Shown here one piece after another: positions 24,868 through 31,302 of a DNA stretch of 33,060 bases (the first letter of the stretch is position 1; every line of letters starts with the position of its first letter). The DNA comes from JOPF136 sp035272605 (GTDB lineage Bacteria > Acidobacteriota > Terriglobia > Acidiferrales > UBA7541), in the NCBI GenBank assembly GCA_035272605.1, contig DATEQM010000086.1, positions 1 through 33,060 on the forward strand, given 5' to 3'. Under the pieces are notes generated by a model that was not told the DNA's origin, did not search any database, and saw only the letters and a program-made list of their open reading frames with translations. The position numbers and the translations under genes were made by a program.

Positions 24868-25896
24868 TTATTCCGCGGCCGGCTTTTCACTCTCGGACTG
24901 CTTCCGCAGAGGAATCACGCCCGGGATGAGCCAGTTGTTCCACATGTCGTCGATCTGGGACTGGAAGAACTGGATATCCTCGTCGATGAAATGAGCAAAC
25001 CTGCCCTGCTTGAGCAGGTAGTCCTCGACGGGGAGCCTCTTGAATCTTCCTTCGGCAATTTCCCTGGTCTTGCCGTAGAGCTTCAGCACGCCTTTTTCAA
25101 CCTCGTAGAGAGGGAAGATGCCGGTGTTGACCGCCAGATTCCCCAGCTCGTGCGCGAGGATGGGATCGAAGTCCCAACCCTTCGGGCAGGGGTTGAGGCA
25201 GTGAATAAATGTGGGGCCTCCGACGGACAAAGCCCGGCGGATGCAATTCATGGCCTGGAGCGCGTAGGAAGTGGAGACCGTGGCCACGTATTTGCACGTC
25301 GGGTGCCCGGCGATCATCAGCGGCGCCACATTCTTCTTCCAGCGATTATTCATGATGCGCTTCACCTTCCCCGGGGTACTGAAGGAAGTGTTCGCGCCGT
25401 ACGGCGACGTTCCGGAAACCTGGATGTCGGTATTCGCATAGGTTTCGTTGTCGTACATCACGATCAGCAGGTTGTAGTCGGGGTGCGTGAGCGTGGCGGA
25501 GATGGCGCCCAGCCCCATATCCGCGCCGCCGCCATCGCCGCAGAAGGCGATCACGTTGATGGGCTCGTCCTTCATGGCCCCCTTGCGCATCAGGGCGCGC
25601 AGTGCCGCCGCGGTACCCAGGGCGCCCGAGCCGGCGGCGCCGAGTTGCGTATGCATCCAGGGGATGCCCCAGGGGGTGCTGTAATAGGACGTGTTGGCCA
25701 CATACATGCACCCTGTGGCGCCGAGGACAATCGTCCGCGGCCCGGCAGCCTTGGCGAGCAAGCGCATGAACTGCGCCGACTCGCAGCCTTCGCAGGTGCG
25801 GTGGCCGGAGGTGAAGTATTCCTCATAAGGGACCTTCTTGACTCCCTTAAAGGGCTCCAACTTTTGCGTTGGTTTTTCTTCTACGAAGGTGCTCAT
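24868..25896 (-). CDS. 2-oxoacid:ferredoxin oxidoreductase beta subunit (thiamine diphosphate binding)
   Basis: Protein of 342 residues. The TPP/Mg motif GDGGGADMG is followed by the usual spacing to YDNETYANT. Cysteines for the proximal 4Fe-4S cluster are in RTCEGCES, GATGCMYVA and GHPTCKYVATVS. ATG 25896 has GGAGAACCC upstream. With the alpha and gamma-delta subunits it decarboxylates a 2-oxoacid and passes electrons to ferredoxin. It is the last gene of the operon, 45 bases after alpha, and is followed by an intrinsic terminator. Which 2-oxoacid is used is decided mainly by the alpha subunit, which looks like oxalate oxidoreductase (see there). Confidence 0.9.
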   Translation of the reverse strand: MSTFVEEKPTQKLEPFKGVKKVPYEEYFTSGHRTCEGCESAQFMRLLAKAAGPRTIVLGATGCMYVANTSYYSTPWGIPWMHTQLGAAGSGALGTAAALRALMRKGAMKDEPINVIAFCGDGGGADMGLGAISATLTHPDYNLLIVMYDNETYANTDIQVSGTSPYGANTSFSTPGKVKRIMNNRWKKNVAPLMIAGHPTCKYVATVSTSYALQAMNCIRRALSVGGPTFIHCLNPCPKGWDFDPILAHELGNLAVNTGIFPLYEVEKGVLKLYGKTREIAEGRFKRLPVEDYLLKQGRFAHFIDEDIQFFQSQIDDMWNNWLIPGVIPLRKQSESEKPAAE

Positions 25897-25941
25897 GGGT
25901 TCTCCATCCTTTCCCGCTCTGGGAGCGCGCCTTGCGGCGCG

Positions 25942-27177
25942 TCATCCACGCAGCCCGATCCATTGGGTCAGGGGCTGCGGCTTGCCGTTCGCTGCCTGGA
26001 AGGTGATATCCGCAATCTTCTCGACGTCGGCCACCGTCACTTCGCGTCCGCCGAGCCCGCACAGGAAATCCAGCACGGGAGGCCGGGTCTTGGCATGCGT
26101 GTACATGGCCGAGCGGAGTTCCGTGGCCACCACCCCGCTCAAGTCCGGTGAGCCGAACGACACGTCGCGGTCAATCACGCCGATGCCCCGGAAACGCTCG
26201 AGAGCCTTGGCGATTTCGGCGCCGGCAAACGGCCGGAACCAGCGCAGCCGCACGAAGCCCACCTTTTTGCCCTGGGCGCGGAGTTTGCGGATGGTCACCT
26301 CGACCGGAGTGGAGAGCGTGCCCATGCCGAAGAGCACGATTTCCGCGTCCTCGGTCATGTATTCCTCGAAGAACGGGTTGCCGTACTTGCGTCCGAAGAC
26401 GCGCTCGAAGTCCGCATACACTTCTTTGAGCACGTCGCAGGCCCGCTCCGTCACCTCGTAATTCTGGCGGCGGATTTCCATGACCCAGTCCTCGTTGCAC
26501 TGCGGGGCCACGGAGATGACGTTGTCGGGATGGAGCAGCAGGTTGCCGCGATTGTAGCGCGGCAGGAATTTCTTGACCTGCTCGGGCGTGGGGATATTCA
26601 CCAGCGCCTGGGAGTGGGTGAGGAACGCGCCGTCGCAACTGATGGCCAGGGGCACAAAGATGCGCGGGTCTTCCGCGAACCGGTAGGCGATCAGAGCGGT
26701 GTCCAAGGCCTCCTGCCCGGAGTCCACCCACACCAGGTTCCAGCCGAGGTCGCGGACCGCGAGCGCGTCGTTGTGTTCGACGCCGAAGGCGCCGGGATCG
26801 TCCAGCGCGCGGTTGCCCACCAGAGCCACGATGGGCACGCGGAGCGCCGGGGAAACGGTGAGCGCCTCCATGGCGTACATCCATCCGACGCCGCTGGAGC
26901 CGCTGAAGACGCGCGCCCCGCACACGGAGGCGTGCTTCACGATTTCAAACTGGGAGTGTTCCCCATCCGCCACGATGAACTCGCAATCCATTTCGCCGTC
27001 GGCGATCAACTGGCTCATGTATTGCATCACCGTGTCGTACGGCCGGATGGGATAAGCGGTGACCACGTCCACGTTGGCCAGTTTGCAGGCGACTGCAATG
27101 GCTTCCGCTCCCGTAATCAGGGCTTCCTGTTCGTAGGTTTTCTTTTGTTCTGTGACAGGCACTGTCAGGGTTGCCAT
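25942..27177 (-). CDS. 2-oxoacid:ferredoxin oxidoreductase alpha subunit, oxalate oxidoreductase-like
   Basis: Protein of 411 residues with the pyrimidine-binding domain of the PFOR family (VTAYPIRPYDTVMQYMS, then VADGEHSQFE) and a transketolase C-like domain. At the substrate-binding position most pyruvate enzymes read YPITP; here it is YPIRP (Tyr42, Arg45). Further on it reads NRALDDPGAF with Arg123, Asp126 and Phe131. As I recall, Moorella thermoacetica oxalate oxidoreductase uses Tyr28, Arg31, Arg109, Asp112 and Phe117. The spacings are identical (28 to 31, 109, 112, 117 against 42 to 45, 123, 126, 131). The likely reaction is oxalate + 2 oxidised ferredoxin to 2 CO2 + reduced ferredoxin; substrate is inferred, not proven. 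ATG 27177 has GGAGACTGCA before it and lies 21 bases after the gamma-delta gene. Confidence 0.82.
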   Translation of the reverse strand: MATLTVPVTEQKKTYEQEALITGAEAIAVACKLANVDVVTAYPIRPYDTVMQYMSQLIADGEMDCEFIVADGEHSQFEIVKHASVCGARVFSGSSGVGWMYAMEALTVSPALRVPIVALVGNRALDDPGAFGVEHNDALAVRDLGWNLVWVDSGQEALDTALIAYRFAEDPRIFVPLAISCDGAFLTHSQALVNIPTPEQVKKFLPRYNRGNLLLHPDNVISVAPQCNEDWVMEIRRQNYEVTERACDVLKEVYADFERVFGRKYGNPFFEEYMTEDAEIVLFGMGTLSTPVEVTIRKLRAQGKKVGFVRLRWFRPFAGAEIAKALERFRGIGVIDRDVSFGSPDLSGVVATELRSAMYTHAKTRPPVLDFLCGLGGREVTVADVEKIADITFQAANGKPQPLTQWIGLRG

Positions 27178-27198
27178 TGCAGTCTCCTTTTTCCGCCC

Positions 27199-28374
27199 TC
27201 AGCTCTTTTGCGCGATTTCCAGCGCCTGGGGCACCTGCTCCTGATACTGGCCGCGATACCGGAAGCCGTGGGTCCTCTCCTTGGCCGGCTCGGCGATGGT
27301 CGCCTGCAACCACTCGAGGTACGTGCACTTGTCCTTCTTGAAAGCCAGCCACTGGCTGCTGTTATCGGTGAAGTGGACTTCGTTGATCATGGTGATGCAG
27401 TTCTTGACGGGGCAAATGGCTTCGCAAATCCCGCAGCCACAGCAGGCTTCCAGGTTGGCGTCGTAGGTTCCGTCCGGGGTAACGTCAAAGGATCCGTCGG
27501 GGCAATTCAGCCAGCACAGGGTGCACTTGGTGCAGGTTTGGAAGTTCACCACCGGCCGCTCCGTGCGCGTGGTGTACTTCTGGAACCTCTCGTTGCGCGC
27601 CGGGCGGTATCCGCCGAGCTTGTTCGTTGCCGGGTCCGCGTACGGACCGCCCTGCGGCTGGCCCTTGATGGCCAGGCCGGAGTCCATCTGCTCCCACTTC
27701 GGCAGTTGGTAGTGGCGAAGCTCTTCGGGATTGCCCTGGCCGGGCTTGACGTCCACGGCGTTGAAGCGCTCGTAGGCGGTGCGGGCCGACGTGACTTTGA
27801 GCGCATCCTTCAGGTGGCTCGTGATGTAGTTTTCCACCGACTTCTGGCTCACCAGCTCCGGCGCCGCCTTGGCAATCGCGCCCAGGACGCGCACATCGGT
27901 GTGATCGTTCTTGTAGACCCACATGCCGGAGGAGCTGGCGATGCCCTTCACGATCCCCAGCTTGTAGGGCTGGTCGCGGCGATGGACGAGCTTGAGCAGC
28001 TCATCCACGGTCTGCGTGGAAGTGACGATCAGGGTTCCGCCGGGCTTGGTGGCGCGGTTCACCGCCTGCACGCCGTTCCAGGCCCAGGATTCGATGCCGC
28101 GGCACAGCGTGTCGTCGAGCACCACGGTCACGTCCACCTGTTCCGGCTCGTAATGCGCCATGCCCAGTTGCAGTGTTTCCTCGTCCGTGGCCACGATGGC
28201 AAAGCTTTTTGCCGGAATGCCGTTGCGCTCCGGGCTGTCCGAGTAACGCCCAAAGGAAATGCCCCACTTGCCTTCCTCGTGCGCCGCCAGGACGATTGCG
28301 CGGGAGATGTTCTTGGCGAGCGTCTTTTGGAAAACGCCTCGGTAAATCAGTTCGACCGCGAATAGCTGACCCAT
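27199..28374 (-). CDS. 2-oxoacid:ferredoxin oxidoreductase gamma-delta fusion subunit
   Basis: Protein of 391 residues starting at ATG 28374, preceded by GGAGGTCACC. Residues 1 to about 200 form the gamma domain (VELIYRGVFQKTLAKNISRAI, GGTLIVTSTQ). The delta part has two 4Fe-4S motifs, CTKCTLCWLNCP and CCGCGICEAICP, both CxxCxxCxxxCP. Fusing gamma and delta into one subunit is the arrangement I recall for Moorella oxalate oxidoreductase, and the gene order gamma-delta, alpha, beta fits as well. About 60 residues between the two parts carry a Pro/Gly/Tyr-rich linker. It is the first gene of the operon and would pass electrons from the thiamine site to ferredoxin. Confidence 0.85.
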   Translation of the reverse strand: MGQLFAVELIYRGVFQKTLAKNISRAIVLAAHEEGKWGISFGRYSDSPERNGIPAKSFAIVATDEETLQLGMAHYEPEQVDVTVVLDDTLCRGIESWAWNGVQAVNRATKPGGTLIVTSTQTVDELLKLVHRRDQPYKLGIVKGIASSSGMWVYKNDHTDVRVLGAIAKAAPELVSQKSVENYITSHLKDALKVTSARTAYERFNAVDVKPGQGNPEELRHYQLPKWEQMDSGLAIKGQPQGGPYADPATNKLGGYRPARNERFQKYTTRTERPVVNFQTCTKCTLCWLNCPDGSFDVTPDGTYDANLEACCGCGICEAICPVKNCITMINEVHFTDNSSQWLAFKKDKCTYLEWLQATIAEPAKERTHGFRYRGQYQEQVPQALEIAQKS

Positions 28375-28948
28375 GGTGACCTCCAAATCTCTTGAGGCTT
28401 TTTCCCGAGGCTCATGCGTGCCTCGACTTCTCGCGAGAAGGCCTCTGACTCTCGCCTCCCGAAGCTTCGAAACCGAACCTTCGGGACCCCATACGCAAGC
28501 AGTCTCAGGCCGGGCAGCGAAACGGGGCAATGTCGCGGGTCACCTGGCGCTGTGATAGGGGTCACGGGAGGGATCTCCGGCCTGCGGCGGGCCTCCGATG
28601 GCGAGTGATGAGGGACGAGGGAGGAGCAGAAAACAACAAATCGCACTGCAACCACTATTTGGGACGAGAGTCGCGGTAGGAGACAGAAAGTACGCTTCGC
28701 TTGCTGAAGAGGAGAGATATCGAGGTATCGAAATATCGCGCCCCGGAGTTTGTAATTTGTTGATTCTGAAGGAGATCGTTTTTTGGAGGGAAGGAGGAGT
28801 TTGTAAGTTGAAGAAAACACTGGAGATCGATCGTGAGGGCGGCCACCCGTACGGCGGCAACAAGAATCCGCCGCCGAGGGCAGGCGCAAAGAAGCGCGCA
28901 GAGAAACGAGGGACAACAAAGCGAGCTTCGGGCGATGCGTGGCTCGGT
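28375..28948. other. 574-base gene-free region upstream of the oxidoreductase operon
   Basis: No believable gene. Near the operon lies a perfect 14-bp palindrome CTTCTCGCGAGAAG (28427-28440), about 55 bases upstream of the gamma-delta start, a candidate operator. No clear -35/-10 pair was found for the operon. From about 28600 to 28820 the base composition changes: more A and T, with short repeats such as GATATCGAGGTATCGAAATATCG split over 28716-28738 and two copies of GAGTTTGTAA (28756, 28797). This looks like a degenerate dispersed element rather than coding DNA. Confidence 0.5.
28427..28440. promoter_or_regulatory. Perfect 14-bp palindrome, possible operator
   Basis: CTTCTCGCGAGAAG is its own reverse complement. 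It lies 53 bases upstream of the gamma-delta subunit start, a position where a transcription factor could act on the operon. No regulator gene is nearby to link it to. Confidence 0.35.
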
Positions 28949-29677
28949 TCATGGCGTTGTGGCCTGGGGCGGTTGCGGGGCGTCGGCGCCGACATCGGGT
29001 TCGGCGTCGGCTGCTGTGTCGGGGTCGGGAGCGGGGTACTCGAAGAGGAAGCGGGTGGCGCGGATTGCGCGGCTGAGGTCTTCCCGTTCGTCTTCATCGA
29101 GGGTGGCGGTGCCGATTTCCTTGGCGACTGCGGGAATGCTTTGGAGCAAGAGCCGGCAAATGTAGGCGATGAGATGGGCCTTGCGGGCGGAAATGCGATT
29201 ATCGGCCACGAGGAGCAGCAGCCTGCCGAGGGTGAAATTGACGCCGGCGGCAGTGCGATAGTCCTGCAGAGGGCCGAGGAGATCTTCGAGGGTCGAATCG
29301 GAGGGCCCAGCGCCAATTCCCGCGGCGTGCGGGCTATCGGGGGGAAGGTCGGAGACGCCTTCGGGGCGCGCGTGGAAGAAGCAGTAGGTGGGGTGGTTGT
29401 GCATGCGGTCGCGGCGGCAGCGGCGTCCGGCGGGATCGCCGAAGTGACAGCGGCGGACCGAATCGAGCTGCTCCTTGGGGATGCGCCGCAGCAGATCGGA
29501 GCTTCCGGACGGGGGCCCCGGGTCGGGTGGTGGGGCATGTTGGATAGAAGGTCTGGCCGCCGCGGGGCCATGGCGTACGAGGTGAGCGAACTGGAGGAGA
29601 AGGTCCGCGGCGGGAGTCCCGGGTTCGGGGATTCCGTGGGGCCGTGCGGTGCAAGGTTTTGCTGGCTTGGTGGTCAT
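28949..29677 (-). CDS. Acidobacterial Cys/His-motif protein of unknown function
   Basis: Protein of 242 residues. The core has Cys77-x9-Cys87-x11-Cys99-x2-His102 (RRCHFGDPAGRRC, then HNHPTYCFFHAR), a likely zinc site. It is followed by LEDLLGPLQDYRTAAGVNFTLGRLLLLVADNRISARKAHLIAYICRLLLQS split into two long helices. I recognise the pattern as one that recurs in many acidobacterial proteins of unknown role, often in several copies per genome (recollection, unchecked). The N-terminal 60 residues are Pro/Ala-rich and the last 30 are Asp/Pro/Ala-rich, so both ends are disordered. ATG 29677 follows GAGGAATTTCGCC. Just upstream are two tandem repeat units (29716-29781). Confidence 0.6.
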   Translation of the reverse strand: MTTKPAKPCTARPHGIPEPGTPAADLLLQFAHLVRHGPAAARPSIQHAPPPDPGPPSGSSDLLRRIPKEQLDSVRRCHFGDPAGRRCRRDRMHNHPTYCFFHARPEGVSDLPPDSPHAAGIGAGPSDSTLEDLLGPLQDYRTAAGVNFTLGRLLLLVADNRISARKAHLIAYICRLLLQSIPAVAKEIGTATLDEDEREDLSRAIRATRFLFEYPAPDPDTAADAEPDVGADAPQPPQATTP

Positions 29678-29715
29678 GGCGAAATTCCTCGATCGGTCGG
29701 GCGTTGGACATCTAA

Positions 29716-29781
29716 GACTGGCACGCGGCCCTTACCGGGCCGACCAGTAGGACTGGCACGCGGCCCTTACCGGGCCGACCA
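29716..29781. repeat. Tandem direct repeat, two 31-bp units with 35-bp period
   Basis: Units 29716-29746 and 29751-29781 are identical. Each contains CGGCCC-TTACC-GGGCCG, a 6-bp hairpin, and starts GACTGGCACG. The two are separated by GTAG. They lie about 40 bases upstream of the 29677 gene. With only two units and a 4-base spacer this is not a CRISPR array; it looks like a dispersed palindromic element duplicated in tandem. Confidence 0.75.
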
Positions 29782-29961
29782 AGGGTCCAGGATAGCGAGA
29801 GCGGTGCCTGGGGGGAACCCGGTATAAAATCGAAAAAAAGGGGATTTACTTACGCATGGAGCGAAAGGCGGTCCCAAGGAATGACCCGGCGGGCCTTAGA
29901 TGTGCCCAGGAGAAATGCAGGGAAGGTATCCTGCACGAAGCCCTCAAAGGTCCCTCGGCGG

Positions 29962-29987
29962 GTAACCTCCCATAACGCCGTTTGTGG
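29962..29987 (+). repeat. 26-base hairpin repeat, copy A
   Basis: The 26 bases match copy B at 31124-31149 in 24 positions; the shared core is CC-A-y-AACGCCGTTTGTGG. CCATAA and TTGTGG can pair around CGCCGT (one G-T pair). It lies 97 bases upstream of the SET gene start. Confidence 0.6.
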
Positions 29988-30084
29988 CTAGCGACGGGCT
30001 TTTGACCAGCGACTGGACCACTATGGAGTTAGCTTCGTCAGGGGTAGTACGCTAATCCTTGGCAGGAAAGGGTAGTGTCTCGAA

Positions 30085-30576
30085 ATGACCAAGCGGCGCT
30101 TACGAATACGGTCCATCAATCCGCCGGATTCGCGCTTCCGGCTGCAAGTCCGCGGTTCCCCGATTGCGGGCTTGGGCGTGTTCGCGCGCGAGGTGATTCC
30201 TCCTCGAAGGCTTGTAATTGAATACGCGGGAGAGAGAGTCACCATTGCGGAGGCGCAGCGTCGCCATCGCAAGCGGGGCAAACCCGAGCGCATCTGCTTT
30301 GCATGGCTCAAGGGCAACTGGGTGGTCGACGGATGGAAGGGGAACGGCGCCCAATACGTCAATCACAGTTGCGACCCAAACCTTTATTCGTGCAAGCTGC
30401 GTGGCCACATTTTATTCTTCAGCGTCAGGCGAATTCGAGTGGGCGAAGAATTGACCATTGATTACAGGATCAGCCCTCGGAGCGGCAAGGTTCCGTGTCA
30501 TTGCGGCTCGCCCCATTGCCGCGGCGTGATGAATCGTTCTGCCAGGCGGCGCCGCCGCAGTGGGCGGCCGGAATGA
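30085..30576 (+). CDS. SET-domain protein lysine methyltransferase-like protein
   Basis: Protein of 163 residues. SET motifs are AGLGVFAREVIPP (28-40), VIEYAGE (44-50), NHSCDPN (93-99) and EELTIDY (121-127). It ends with a post-SET CHCGSPHCRG, where Cys138, Cys140 and Cys145 have the CxCx4C spacing. Together with Cys96 of NHSC this is the full zinc site of eukaryotic Dim-5-type enzymes. It should methylate lysine in a protein using S-adenosylmethionine; the target is unknown. Both ends are very basic (MTKRRLRIRS; RSARRRRRSGRPE), which could bind nucleic acid or a ribosomal protein. ATG 30085 has only a distant AAGGG upstream. Small stand-alone SET proteins are patchy in bacteria, so transfer is possible. 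Confidence 0.88.
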   Translation: MTKRRLRIRSINPPDSRFRLQVRGSPIAGLGVFAREVIPPRRLVIEYAGERVTIAEAQRRHRKRGKPERICFAWLKGNWVVDGWKGNGAQYVNHSCDPNLYSCKLRGHILFFSVRRIRVGEELTIDYRISPRSGKVPCHCGSPHCRGVMNRSARRRRRSGRPE

Positions 30577-30632
30577 CCGAGGTTGGCGTCGCGCACACTT
30601 AAGGGGGGTTCCCAGCCCGTGGAGAAAATTAC

Positions 30633-30661
30633 CTTCGGGGGGGGAATATTCCCCTCCGAAG
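30633..30661. repeat. Strong palindromic hairpin after the SET gene
   Basis: GGGGAATATTCCCC (30641-30654) is a perfect palindrome, enclosed by CTTCGG (30633-30638) and CCGAAG (30656-30661) with a small internal loop. It lies 57 bases after the SET stop and could end its transcript or be a cruciform-forming element; there is no T-run. Confidence 0.5.
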
Positions 30662-30744
30662 CCCTTGTGAAGATCTTGCTCGGGGTTCCAGGTCCCTAAG
30701 CCCTTTATTTCTGGCTAGGCGAGCGGAAGGAGGCGGCCATGGGA

Positions 30745-30760
30745 TTGGCACTCGGCGTGC
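30745..30760 (+). promoter_or_regulatory. Sigma-54-type promoter for the 24-residue peptide
   Basis: TTGGCAC (30745-30751) is followed by TGC at 30758-30760. The invariant GG (30747-30748) and GC (30759-30760) are exactly 10 bases apart, as in -24/-12 promoters, and TGGCAC is a perfect -24 core. The -12 box is GTGCC rather than TTGCA. Transcription would start near 30772, about 40 bases before the peptide ATG. GGCAC and GTGCC are also an inverted repeat, so a protein-binding palindrome is an alternative reading. Confidence 0.5.
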
Positions 30761-30812
30761 CATATACTTCCATAGCCCACATGGGCACATCTCGAGGATG
30801 GAGGCAGCTCAA

Positions 30813-30887
30813 ATGGCAAAGAAGAAACTGAAGAAGGGCAAGAAATTGCACGGGACCAAGACACTCCTCAAGCTGAAGGCTTTCTGA
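30813..30887 (+). CDS. 24-residue lysine-rich peptide
   Basis: ATG 30813 to TGA 30885-30887. It begins MAKKKLKKGKKLHGTK and ends LKLKAF; 11 of 24 residues are Lys and there is no acidic residue. GGAGG sits eight bases before the ATG, one of the better ribosome binding sites in this part of the window. It is framed by a sigma-54-like promoter (30745-30760) and a 10-bp terminator hairpin (30922-30949), so the whole unit is about 180 bases. I recall similarly short Lys-rich peptides in acidobacteria but know no function. A nucleic acid- or membrane-binding role, or a precursor peptide, is conceivable. Confidence 0.6.
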   Translation: MAKKKLKKGKKLHGTKTLLKLKAF

Positions 30888-30921
30888 CCTTATCTGGCCA
30901 CTGGAAGGGAAAGGTCCTCTT

Positions 30922-30949
30922 GAAGGGCTGCTGGCAACGGCAGCCCTTC
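30922..30949 (+). terminator. Intrinsic terminator of the peptide unit
   Basis: GAAGGGCTGC (30922-30931) and GCAGCCCTTC (30940-30949) form a perfect 10-bp stem with loop TGGCAACG, 34 bases after the peptide stop. It is followed by TCCATTTCTCGTTG, a weakly T-rich tail. Confidence 0.7.
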
Positions 30950-31123
30950 TCCATTTCTCGTTGTCCGCGCGCCGTGTGGCTGCGCTCACCGCCTCCCGCG
31001 GCTACCAAGCCTGTGACTTAAACCAGCACGGCCCGGGGCGGGGCCGCATACAACGGTGCCTACCAACCCCTTTTCCCCGAGCACCCAGCAGGGCGTGGCC
31101 GCGCGGCAGCGACGGCCTGCTGC

Positions 31124-31149
31124 GTAACTTCCCACAACGCCGTTTGTGG
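31124..31149 (+). repeat. 26-base hairpin repeat, copy B
   Basis: Matches copy A (29962-29987) at 24 of 26 positions. Here CCACAA and TTGTGG form a perfect 6-bp stem around CGCCGT. It lies 153 bases upstream of the STAS start, so both copies precede a plus-strand gene. Flanking DNA is unrelated. Confidence 0.6.
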
Positions 31150-31265
31150 ACCGTGGGGGAGCAGGTCCTGTCGGTCGAATCATCATTCCCAATCTTGTAT
31201 GCGGTACCTATGACGGTCTTGCGTAGTCGGATTTTGCTGCGCGGGCCCGGCATCCGGCTCAGCGA

Positions 31266-31295
31266 TTCGCATTCGCCGGCGGACCACGTTAGAAT
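31266..31295 (+). promoter_or_regulatory. Promoter giving a leaderless STAS mRNA
   Basis: TTCGCA (31266-31271, 4/6) and TAGAAT (31290-31295, 5/6) are 18 bases apart. The STAS ATG at 31303 starts seven bases after the -10 box, at the expected transcription start, and no Shine-Dalgarno precedes it. This supports a leaderless transcript. Confidence 0.5.
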
Positions 31296-31302
31296 GGCGC
31301 CC

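Larger units (their letters stand above)
29678..30084. other. Intergenic region rich in repeats before the SET gene
   Basis: It holds the tandem repeat at 29716-29781, a TATAAA box (29823-29828) without a good -35, a poly-A stretch after it, and one copy of a 26-base hairpin repeat at 29962-29987. A 39-codon frame from ATG 29856 has no ribosome binding site and is not called. Confidence 0.45.
30950..31302 (+). other. Intergenic region before the STAS gene
   Basis: A frame continues upstream of the STAS start to 30961, but its composition there is not protein-like. The stretch holds hairpin repeat copy B (31124-31149) and a promoter that ends at the STAS start. I see nothing else in it. Confidence 0.5.

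Noticed and set aside
26530..28365. Plus-strand open frame of 611 codons opposite the oxidoreductase genes
   Set aside because: Antisense to two well-supported subunits with FeS and thiamine motifs; composition is typical of a GC-rich shadow frame.
29716..29781. CRISPR array
   Set aside because: Only two units, a 4-base spacer and no cas genes nearby.
29856..29975. 39-codon ORF after the TATAAA box
   Set aside because: No ribosome binding site, no recognisable pattern, and it runs into the hairpin repeat.
30739..30831. 30-codon ORF overlapping the Lys-rich peptide in another frame, with AAGGAGG before its ATG
   Set aside because: It would lie upstream of the predicted sigma-54 start point and has no terminator of its own; the residue pattern is not protein-like. 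Kept only as a note because its ribosome binding site is good.
30961..31302. N-terminal extension of the STAS protein
   Set aside because: The extra 114 codons show no domain pattern, contain the dispersed hairpin repeat and include the promoter of the shorter gene.
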